The notes below the pieces were generated by a model, which searched no databases, was not told the DNA's origin, and was given only the letters and a program-made list of their open reading frames with translations. Shown one piece after another: positions 41,752 through 49,224 of a stretch of DNA of 64,000 bases (within the stretch, counting starts at the first letter, position 1; the number at the start of each line of letters is the position of its first letter). The position numbers and the translations under genes were made by a program. The stretch is from CAYMEK01 sp964389305 (GTDB lineage Bacteria > Spirochaetota > Spirochaetia > SZUA-6 > DRHE01). The DNA is taken from the NCBI GenBank assembly GCA_964389305.1, contig CAYMEK010000016.1, positions 1 through 64,000 of the forward strand. The letters are read 5' to 3'.

Positions 41752-43856
41752 TGCTGTATCACCTCTGCGGTTATGGGTATCTGGTCGATGTACAGGCCCG
41801 TGGCCTGGCACACGGCGGCGGCATAGGCAGGAGGAATTGCCAGGTGGGGAAGCTGCTCAAACCCTTTCATCGGTCTGTCCGGGGAATCTACGAGAAACAC
41901 CTCGATCCGTGGAAGCCCGGCCAGCCCCGGAACCAGCCCCATTGCCGAGCAGCTCTTGCTACCGGCGCCGCCGTTGCGGGGAAAGTCCCGCAGACAGGAG
42001 GTGCCCAGGGCCCGCAGGATTTCCCCCTCGATGATACGTGCTGCCGCCTGCTTATTCCACACGCTGCCCGCCTCCACGGCCGTCCATACTCCGCGGCAGA
42101 TGCTGTGCAGGGACACCGGGTCCAGCTCCACTTCCACCACGGCTGCCGCCCAGGCCCTCCTACCCCTCGCCTCCGCGGCCTTGGATACGCCGGCCTTCCT
42201 CCTTGCGGCAGTCTCCCGCAGGCGCGGGCTTTCGGCGCCGCCCGGCGCAAGCTTCGACCCAGGCAGGCTGCGTCGGACTTCGATCGGCGGCGAGACGCTG
42301 CTTCTCTTCTTTTTGACCGCCAGACAGCACTGTTCGAGCAACGGCAGGGCCACGTTAACGGCCCGGCTCAAAGTGCTTGGACCGGTGTTGGGCACTATCT
42401 GCGTGTCGACCGGAACAACCGTCACTTTTTCGAGCTCCAGATCGAGCAGAGAAGCCGCCCGCCTGCTCAGCAGGTCATAGATACCCATTCCCCCGTCCAC
42501 GAGAGAGGTGAAAATCCGCAGGCGCCGGCCCCGTTCGAGAACCACCTTGAGCGCGCAGGCCGGTGTTCCCTGCTCACCGCAGTCGAGGACCTGCTCGCCG
42601 TCCTGACAGCACAGTGACAATCCGATACCGCGCAGGGGATGGGGTGCTTGCACGATGGTCTTGCGCCGCTTCTTCAACGCGGAATAGGCGGAGTGCTTCC
42701 TGCAGAAGTTTGACGCCGCAGCTACTTCCTCCATAACGGCGAGGGCGCCGGGAGCTCTTCTATCCTCTTGCCCGCCTTTAGCCCTTGCAGCGAAGAGGTG
42801 GGAGAGGTTCTCCTTTTTCCAGTCGAATGGATCGCGCTGTGCCACCTCCTGCAGCCGTGATGTATGCAGCTCTACAGCGAAGAATGACTGAGCCTTTCCG
42901 GAGGCTCGAAAAGTATCGATGGGCAGGTGGTCGGTCAGCAGGCTGCGGGCGGAGATTTCCAGGTTGTGAATCCTGTAGGCGCCCCAGGCGGCCTGCACGG
43001 CCTGGCGGAGCGCTTCGGAGTCTTTCGGGGGAAAAGGTCCGGCATCCATGTGGATCTGGACACGGGCCGCTACCGGGCTGCCGTCCCGATCCAGCGCTGT
43101 CTGGTGGCGAATAAGGAACTCAGGGCTTTTCGGAGTGAAGCGCAGATCTTCCTCCCGATCCAGCCGCAGGACCACGGGTTTGCGGGTTGCCAGGGAAAGC
43201 AGCGATGCCTGGGCGGCAACAACGACCGAGGGCAGGAGCTTGCCCTCCAGCGAATTTCCCATTCGGGAGGCTATCACTCTCACCTTTCGCTCCGGCAAGG
43301 AAACACAGCGAGCCACCTCGGAGCGCAGCGTAAAAGGGTCCTGGGTCGAAACGTGTACGGTCAGGTTCTTACTGTCCCAATAGGCGACAGCTCCCTGGGT
43401 GTCAGGGTAGAAATGATCGCTACGCCCCACCCGGTATTCGCCCTCCACGATCTGGTCGGCGAGGTTGAAGGCCAGCTCCACCTCACCCTGCGAGAAGGAC
43501 AGCGTTTGCGCCTCTTCGTACGGCCCGGACAGGTCTGCATACTCCTTTGGGCTCTGTTCTTCGTAGCGCAGTGCGACCGAGGCCGCCAGCCCGGCTAGGA
43601 TTTCAGCATCGGCACCGCAGAACAGCAGCAAAGGCTCGCCGAGATAGCGAACTCTGTTCTGGGCGAGCACGGGCAGAGAATAGCCGGCGCAGGTAACAAT
43701 GCTCGAGCCCGGTATATCCCTGGCCTGGAGGCAGGCATAACCTGGAGGTATTTCCGGCACGGTCAGGCTGGTGACTTTTCCTTTCCGGAAGGGAGCCCTG
43801 AATACTATCCCCCGCAGCGCTCTTTTGGGACTCAGGTCTTGGATGAAGGTCTGCAT
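41736..43856 (-). CDS. Divergent molybdenum-binding large subunit, xanthine-dehydrogenase family
   Basis: A 706-residue subunit, somewhat shorter than the usual 750-790. The family architecture is recognisable: LTVHVSTQDPFTLRSEVARC near residue 165, VDGGMGIYDLLSRRAASLL near residue 450 and PVDTQIVPNTGPSTLSRAV just after. Hallmark motifs are worn: the GGFGGK loop reads MGNSLEGK, the RGFG-x-PQ segment reads RASGKAQ, and the KG(V/I)GE site of the catalytic Glu reads KGFEQL. A Lys/Arg/Pro-rich insert lies around residues 520-575. It is next to purine-related genes only at a distance (the nucleoside uptake operon at 51-56 kb). Substrate and activity are uncertain. Confidence 0.75.
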   Translation of the reverse strand: MQTFIQDLSPKRALRGIVFRAPFRKGKVTSLTVPEIPPGYACLQARDIPGSSIVTCAGYSLPVLAQNRVRYLGEPLLLFCGADAEILAGLAASVALRYEEQSPKEYADLSGPYEEAQTLSFSQGEVELAFNLADQIVEGEYRVGRSDHFYPDTQGAVAYWDSKNLTVHVSTQDPFTLRSEVARCVSLPERKVRVIASRMGNSLEGKLLPSVVVAAQASLLSLATRKPVVLRLDREEDLRFTPKSPEFLIRHQTALDRDGSPVAARVQIHMDAGPFPPKDSEALRQAVQAAWGAYRIHNLEISARSLLTDHLPIDTFRASGKAQSFFAVELHTSRLQEVAQRDPFDWKKENLSHLFAARAKGGQEDRRAPGALAVMEEVAAASNFCRKHSAYSALKKRRKTIVQAPHPLRGIGLSLCCQDGEQVLDCGEQGTPACALKVVLERGRRLRIFTSLVDGGMGIYDLLSRRAASLLDLELEKVTVVPVDTQIVPNTGPSTLSRAVNVALPLLEQCCLAVKKKRSSVSPPIEVRRSLPGSKLAPGGAESPRLRETAARRKAGVSKAAEARGRRAWAAAVVEVELDPVSLHSICRGVWTAVEAGSVWNKQAAARIIEGEILRALGTSCLRDFPRNGGAGSKSCSAMGLVPGLAGLPRIEVFLVDSPDRPMKGFEQLPHLAIPPAYAAAVCQATGLYIDQIPITAEVIQQCLQT

Positions 43857-43906
43857 AGGCGAAAGCGAGAGTCATTCTACTTACACCACAGCGATGTGGC
43901 AAGAGC

Positions 43907-45094
43907 TCAAGGGCTTGAGCTTTTCTTGGAGTAGCGGTCACCCAGCTCTCTGATGACGGCCACGACCCTCCAAGCCTGCTCTTCTTCCAGGTCGGGGTAG
44001 ATAGGCAGGCTTATCGTGCGATTGTAGCAGCTCATGGCCGCAGGGAAGTCGTCAGCCTTGAAGCCGTAGGTGCGGCGGTAGTAAGGCATGATGTGCAACG
44101 GAATGAAGTGAACCGAAACACCGATCCCGTGTTCCATCAAAGTTTCTACGAAGCCGTCACGGTCGATCTTGAGCTTTCCGGGCACCAGGCGAACCTGAAA
44201 CAGGTGCCAGGAGTGGCGGGGATCGTTTCGGGGAAGGTCGAGATAGTCCAGGCCGGCCAGCCCTTCCAGATACAGGCGGGCAATCTTTGATCTTGCCGCC
44301 CAGAACCCTTCGGACTTTCTCATCTGCACCCTTCCCAGGCTCGAGGCCAGATCGGTCAGGTTGTATTTGAAACCCGGCTCCCGGACCTCGTAGTACCAGG
44401 AGGCTTCCCGGGAGGTGTAGCGGTTCCACACGTCCCGATCGATGCCGTGCAGTCGCATCATAGCGATCCTGCGGGCCAGCTCTCCGTCCCGAGTGACCAC
44501 CATCCCTCCTTCTCCGGTGGTGATGGGCTTGGTGGCATAAAAGGAGTAGACTCCTAGATCGCCCAGCGTTCCCGGCGCTTCCCGCTCGCCTTCCCTCGGG
44601 AAGCAGTGGGCCGCGTCCTCGATGACCGCTACCTCGTGTCCGGCGGCGACGGGCAGGATCTGGTCCATCCGGCAGGGCAGCCCGCCGACGTGCACCGGCA
44701 GCACCGCCGCAGCGGTCCGACCGGCCTTCTCCAGGGCTTCCTGCAGGCGATCCGGACGGATGTTGCCCGTATCCTCCTCCACATCGACGAACAAGGGGTG
44801 GGCGCCGAGGTAGCGTATGACCTCGGCCGTGGCGGCGAAGGTGTAGGGGGTGGTGGCGACCTGGCGGCCCTCGCGGACCCCGGCCGCCTCGAGACACAGG
44901 TGCAACCCGGCGGTAGCTGAGCTCACCGCCAGAGCATGCTCTACCCCCGCTCGGGCGGCGAACTCCTGCTCGAAGCGCAGGGTGACCTGACCGGTGGTCA
45001 ACCAGCCGCTGCGCAAGACGGCAAGAACCGCCTCTTCCTCCTCTGCGCCTATAGACGGCTTGTAGAAAGGGATGAACTCAGTGGGGCGGCTCAT
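43907..45094 (-). CDS. DegT/DnrJ/EryC1/StrS-family sugar aminotransferase
   Basis: A 395-residue PLP enzyme. The start MSRPTEFIPFYKPSIGAEEE and the GWLTTGQVTLRFEQEFAARAG block are typical; the Schiff-base Lys is Lys189 in YATKPITTGEGG. The likely reaction is transfer of an amino group from glutamate to a keto-sugar nucleotide. The upstream CapD-like gene overlaps its start by 17 bases and probably makes the substrate, as in pseudaminic/bacillosamine-type or O-antigen aminosugar routes. It is the last gene of the module before the xdh-like genes (50-base gap). Confidence 0.93.
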   Translation of the reverse strand: MSRPTEFIPFYKPSIGAEEEEAVLAVLRSGWLTTGQVTLRFEQEFAARAGVEHALAVSSATAGLHLCLEAAGVREGRQVATTPYTFAATAEVIRYLGAHPLFVDVEEDTGNIRPDRLQEALEKAGRTAAAVLPVHVGGLPCRMDQILPVAAGHEVAVIEDAAHCFPREGEREAPGTLGDLGVYSFYATKPITTGEGGMVVTRDGELARRIAMMRLHGIDRDVWNRYTSREASWYYEVREPGFKYNLTDLASSLGRVQMRKSEGFWAARSKIARLYLEGLAGLDYLDLPRNDPRHSWHLFQVRLVPGKLKIDRDGFVETLMEHGIGVSVHFIPLHIMPYYRRTYGFKADDFPAAMSCYNRTISLPIYPDLEEEQAWRVVAVIRELGDRYSKKSSSP

Positions 45095-46559
45095 CTTCAG
45101 GGATATGCAGCGAAGGAACGATCTCCTTCAGGGTGTTCCTGAGCACCTGGCGGTTCCTGTAAACTTCCGCTTGTTCGGAAGTGAAAAAACAGATAGGCTT
45201 GAGCCGCTCGATTACCCGATCCAGCTGGCCATTCAGGGCGTAATGGCGATCGAGCTTCAGGATCTTCGGAAACCGGGTGGCCAGGGCCCGGTCGCTGGCG
45301 CTCCACAGCTTCTCTTCCAGCTTCTCCCCCGGCCTCAGGCCCGTATATACGAGCTTGATCTCCTTCTCGGGCTCGTAGCCGTAGAAACGGATCATCTGCT
45401 CGGCCAGCTCTTTGATCGATACAGGCTGTCCCATGTCCAGGAGATACAGTCCTTCGGGCTCTCCGACTCCCCCGGCCTGGAGCACCAGGCTCACGGCTTC
45501 GGGGATGGTCATGAAGAAGCGCTTGGTTTGGGAATCGGTAATGGTTACCGGGCCCCCTTTGAGAATCTGTTCGCGGAACAGGGGCAGGATGCTGCCCCGG
45601 GAGCCGAGCACGTTTCCGAAGCGTACGACCAGGTAAACCCGCTTCGCGCCCCGCTGCCTGAGAACCAGCTCTTCCGCGATCAGCTTAGAAGCACCGTAGA
45701 TACTGGTAGGATCCACCGCCTTGTCCGTTGAGATCAGCACGAATCGTTCGACCCCGGCCCCCAGGCAGGCGTCGATCACGTTCCGGGTGCCAAAAACGTT
45801 GTTCTTGACAGCCTCCACCGGGTTGGCCTCCAGGAGAGGTACGTGCTTGTGGGCGGCGGCGTGGAAAACTACATTGGCCCGGGTACGCTCCAGTATATAG
45901 TTCATGAAGTCCCTATCCTGGAGCTCGCCCAGGATCGGCACGATGGTGGCTTCTTCGCCCACTCCTTCCTCCTGAAGAAGGCGCAGCTCCCGCTCGATGC
46001 CGTAGATGCTGTTCTCTCCGTGACCGAACAGGTACAGGCGCTCGGCCCCCCCTGAGAGAAGCTGTCTGCACAGCTCGCCGCCGATGCTGCCCCCTGCCCC
46101 GGTCACCAGGACCCGCTTTCCTCTCAGATAAGCCAGGCTTTTCTTCAAATTGACCTGAATCGGCTCGCGGGTCAGGAGGTCCTCGGGATTGATCTGCCGG
46201 GCTTGAATAAGGTGGGCTTCCCCCTCGAGGATCTGGGAAACTCGCGGCACGATCCTGATCCGCACGAAACCGGCCTGGAGCAGGAGCCGGTAAATCCTCT
46301 TTAGCTGCGCCCGAGTCGCACCGGGGATGGCTATGATCGCTTCATCTGCCGGTGTGGTCTTCAGCAGCTCCACAGCTTTGTCGATCGGGCCGAGCACAGG
46401 GACCGAGCGAATCCGGCTGCCGATCTTGGCCGGATCGTCGTCCAGAAAAGCGACTACCCTGCCGAAAATCCCCTTTACCTCGATCTCGCGGGCGAGCGTA
46501 ATACCGGTTATGCCGGCGCCGATTATGTAGATCCTATTCCTGGTGCTCCGCTGGATCAT
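45078..46559 (-). CDS. CapD-type UDP-sugar 4,6-dehydratase/epimerase
   Basis: A 493-residue protein of the polysaccharide-biosynthesis CapD/WbpM group, but without the usual four N-terminal membrane helices. It begins with a Rossmann CoA-binding-like domain (IYIIGAGITGITLAREI, residues about 10-26) and has the catalytic SDR domain from about residue 145, with VLVTGAGGSIGGELCRQLL and the active-site STDKAVDPTSIYGASK (Tyr-x-x-x-Lys). The missing membrane part makes it a soluble form, likely a UDP-GlcNAc 4,6-dehydratase. It overlaps degT by 17 bases. Confidence 0.88.
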   Translation of the reverse strand: MIQRSTRNRIYIIGAGITGITLAREIEVKGIFGRVVAFLDDDPAKIGSRIRSVPVLGPIDKAVELLKTTPADEAIIAIPGATRAQLKRIYRLLLQAGFVRIRIVPRVSQILEGEAHLIQARQINPEDLLTREPIQVNLKKSLAYLRGKRVLVTGAGGSIGGELCRQLLSGGAERLYLFGHGENSIYGIERELRLLQEEGVGEEATIVPILGELQDRDFMNYILERTRANVVFHAAAHKHVPLLEANPVEAVKNNVFGTRNVIDACLGAGVERFVLISTDKAVDPTSIYGASKLIAEELVLRQRGAKRVYLVVRFGNVLGSRGSILPLFREQILKGGPVTITDSQTKRFFMTIPEAVSLVLQAGGVGEPEGLYLLDMGQPVSIKELAEQMIRFYGYEPEKEIKLVYTGLRPGEKLEEKLWSASDRALATRFPKILKLDRHYALNGQLDRVIERLKPICFFTSEQAEVYRNRQVLRNTLKEIVPSLHIPEDEPPH

Positions 46560-46618
46560 CGCTACTCTAAGTGTCGGAATCAGAAATTGCCCTATAAGTA
46601 AAATCGTATATCCGCGTC

Positions 46619-47173
46619 TCAGCGCCGGTGTGGGTCCTGTGTCGGCCCCAACGAATCGAAGCCGAAATCGATGAGAAAGGAATCTTCATACATCTCCAGG
46701 CGAACCCTGGCCCTTCCCTTGCGCCGGTCCACTTTGACGATCCGCCCTTCCAGGCCCTTCAGAGGTCCTGAGATCACCTGGATACGCCTGTGCTCGTCGA
46801 AGTATACTTGCGAGCGCTGCACGATCTCGCCGTAGCCGAGAAAGTGAAGCAGAACTTCCCTGTCTCTCGGCCCCAACGGCTCGATGTGGTGATTGTCCTT
46901 GAGGAAGCGGATAAATCCAGGCACCTGCTTGAGGTTCCAGTACAGAGGCGGCTCCACGGCCTCGGCCTGGAGAAAAAGGTAGCCGGGGAAGATCGGAGCC
47001 ACCGAATCCCGCCACATCCCCCCGCGCCGGATGCGCATATTCCTCCTAGGCCACAACAACCGCTCCCTGCGAGCAGCTACATGTGTATCGGCCTGCCTGA
47101 GGTAGTCGCCTTCCTTGCCTGTACGCACCTGGATGACGTAAAAAGTCATTTCCGGTACACTCAAAGCTAACAT
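46619..47173 (-). CDS. Specialised NusG paralogue (UpxY/RfaH/LoaP-like)
   Basis: A 184-residue NusG homologue unlike the housekeeping copy. The NGN domain is TFYVIQVRTGKEGDYL near residues 10-25 and FPGYLFLQAE near residue 62; the KOW domain is near residues 128-165 (VISGPLKGLEGRIVKVDRRKGRARV). A second Met eight codons in is an alternative start. Standing alone at the head of an overlapping capD-degT pair, it fits the operon-specific antiterminators that lead bacterial polysaccharide clusters. No ops-like or hairpin loading site was identified with confidence. Confidence 0.82.
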   Translation of the reverse strand: MLALSVPEMTFYVIQVRTGKEGDYLRQADTHVAARRERLLWPRRNMRIRRGGMWRDSVAPIFPGYLFLQAEAVEPPLYWNLKQVPGFIRFLKDNHHIEPLGPRDREVLLHFLGYGEIVQRSQVYFDEHRRIQVISGPLKGLEGRIVKVDRRKGRARVRLEMYEDSFLIDFGFDSLGPTQDPHRR

Positions 47174-47244
47174 TTCGGACCTTTGCCTTCAAGATCCGTG
47201 TCGGGTGCCGATAATCTTAGGAAAACGGCCGAAAGGGTGCACGC

Positions 47245-47799
47245 ATGAGACGTATTCCGGTTCTTGTCGCGGTCCTCACCATATGCCTTGCCTCCTGGGG
47301 TTTCGCGGAAACCTTTCTCGTGATGGTGCGCGAGACCCGCAACGGAGAGATACAGAGCTTTCCTTTTCCCAGCCAGGAAGGCATAATGTCAAGTCTCTTC
47401 GATCTAGGTTATATCAGCTTCGACACCGGGCACTACCTTCCCGCGGTAGACTGGGAGGTAATGGATTTCGAAGAGCCTCTCGAAATCGCCCGCCTGGGGC
47501 TGGCCGAATACCTGATTGCAGCGCAAATCGGCTCCCAAACCGAGATCCTGACGCCCCCCGCCGGCGAGACGGGGGATTCCTCCGATCCCCCTGAAGCGCT
47601 CGTCGATATCGAGACCTCGGTTCGCTTCTATGTGCTTGACGTACGGTCCGCCTCACTGATCGACCGGGGCGATTTGCTGCTCGACAACCGCAGCCGGCAA
47701 GACGGCGAGGGAACCTACGGCGAGTTCCTCTTCGGGGTCGGCGAGCGCATAGCCAGGGAAGTATTGCGCCTGCTGGAACGCCACACGCTGGCCCCCTGA
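47245..47799 (+). CDS. Exported protein of unknown function
   Basis: A 184-residue protein with a clear signal peptide (RRIPVLVAVLTICLASWGFA, cleavage after about residue 21). The mature part is acidic with a Pro/Ser/Gly-rich stretch near residue 110. It shows no family I recognise. It reads divergently from the NusG paralogue, 71 bases apart, and in the same direction as the next SPOR-domain gene. Confidence 0.7.
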   Translation: MRRIPVLVAVLTICLASWGFAETFLVMVRETRNGEIQSFPFPSQEGIMSSLFDLGYISFDTGHYLPAVDWEVMDFEEPLEIARLGLAEYLIAAQIGSQTEILTPPAGETGDSSDPPEALVDIETSVRFYVLDVRSASLIDRGDLLLDNRSRQDGEGTYGEFLFGVGERIAREVLRLLERHTLAP

Positions 47800-47892
47800 G
47801 TGCCCCGGATTCCTCTTTTTCCTTTTTCCTGCTATTATGTTCATTCGGCGATGGTTTTAGCCGATGTAAGATAAGAGGGGTTGTCTCTGCCT

Positions 47893-49224
47893 ATGAGAAC
47901 AGCGCGCGCAAGGTTAGCCGTATTCGTTTTTACCTTTCTCTGCCTTCCCCTGATCGGTTACACACAAGAAAGCTGGGAAGGAAACGCAGCCCTGATCCGA
48001 CAGGGAGAGTTCTCCGGTTCCGGGCTGTACGCCGCCTCGAACTCTTTTCCAGAGAACACCTGTATACGGGTAGAAAACGTCCAAACCGGCAAAAGCGTCG
48101 AGGTGACCGTAGTCAAGCGTATAGAAGGTGCAAGCAACATATTCCTGCTGCTCTCCGAGCAGGCCGGCGCACAGATAGGACTCTCGGGCTCGGAGGTCAT
48201 CCGGGTTCGCGCTCGGGTGATCAGCTCCATCGGCCACAGCCTCGAAGAAACGCTGCGCGAGCAGGCCTATAGCTCCGATCCGGATCTAAATCCACCTCTC
48301 AGCGTGGGTGAAGAGCTGCTGCAGCCCGCCTCCGAGGAAGCTATTGCGGCAGGCGGCAGTGAAGCTGAGGAGCAGCCGCAGACGGAGGGCGTAGCCCGGG
48401 AAAGCGAACCAGGCGAAGCCGAGGCTGCCGCGGCGCAGCCCGCGAAGAGCGCGGAACAGAAAAGGTTGGAAGAGATTGCCAACCGGGTGCCGCAAAAACA
48501 CCATTACCTGCCACCGCGACAGCAGGAACTGTACGCCCTGGCGCCGCCTCCGGAGGAAGCCGAGGAGGAGGCTGCGGCTGCCGAAGTGCCCGGCGAAGAA
48601 CAACAGCCGGAGCCAGTAGAAGAGCTTGCTGAAGCTCCCGCAGGGACTGAAGAAATATCAGCCGCGGCCGAAGAACAGCCGAGGGTGAGCATGGCCGTAC
48701 CTTCGGAAGAGGAGCAGGCGGTGGAGGTCGAGCTGCCGGGACCGCAGACCGTCGAGCCGGAAAAACCGAGTCCGGAGGGAAGCCGGCTTCCTGCACCGGA
48801 GGGAGAGGAGCCTCTGGCCATGAAACCGGAAGTCCCGCCCCTCATGGGTGAAGAGCAGCCGCCCAAGGAAGAAGGGGCGGTTGCAGAACAAGCGGCAGAA
48901 GCTGGCGAGCAGCTCGGGGAGGTCGAGGAGCCGGCTATAGCTGAAACCATCCCGCCTACCGGGGCCGAGCTTGCCCAGGCCGGCTCGCTTCCGGCCCGTA
49001 CGTACTTCGTGCAACTCGGGGCCTATTCCACCCGCAGCCTGGCGGAGAAACTGGCAGGGGAGCTCAACCAGACCTACTCCGTAACCATACTGCCGGCAAC
49101 CTCTGACGGCAGGAGATTCTTCAAGGTGCTGGTCGGACCGCTCAACGGGGACGAGAGCGGCACTCTCCTGTACAAGTTCCGGGCGCGCGGTTTCAAAGAT
49201 GCCTTCATCCAATTCGTCGAGTAA
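47893..49224 (+). CDS. RlpA-like/SPOR-domain envelope protein with Glu/Pro-rich linker
   Basis: A 443-residue exported protein. The ATG at 47893 is chosen over an upstream TTG at 47881 because of the GGGG-rich site spacing. Residues about 1-25 are a signal peptide. Residues about 30-110 resemble a double-psi beta-barrel (RlpA-type): GEFSGSGLYAAS, CIRVENVQTGKSVEV and NIFLLLSEQAG. Residues about 120-360 are a long Glu/Ala/Pro-rich, probably disordered, linker. The C-terminal about 75 residues form a SPOR domain (FVQLGAYSTRSLAEKLAGEL) that binds denuded septal peptidoglycan. Possible role: septal wall processing during division. The last 26 bases overlap ligA. Confidence 0.85.
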   Translation: MRTARARLAVFVFTFLCLPLIGYTQESWEGNAALIRQGEFSGSGLYAASNSFPENTCIRVENVQTGKSVEVTVVKRIEGASNIFLLLSEQAGAQIGLSGSEVIRVRARVISSIGHSLEETLREQAYSSDPDLNPPLSVGEELLQPASEEAIAAGGSEAEEQPQTEGVARESEPGEAEAAAAQPAKSAEQKRLEEIANRVPQKHHYLPPRQQELYALAPPPEEAEEEAAAAEVPGEEQQPEPVEELAEAPAGTEEISAAAEEQPRVSMAVPSEEEQAVEVELPGPQTVEPEKPSPEGSRLPAPEGEEPLAMKPEVPPLMGEEQPPKEEGAVAEQAAEAGEQLGEVEEPAIAETIPPTGAELAQAGSLPARTYFVQLGAYSTRSLAEKLAGELNQTYSVTILPATSDGRRFFKVLVGPLNGDESGTLLYKFRARGFKDAFIQFVE

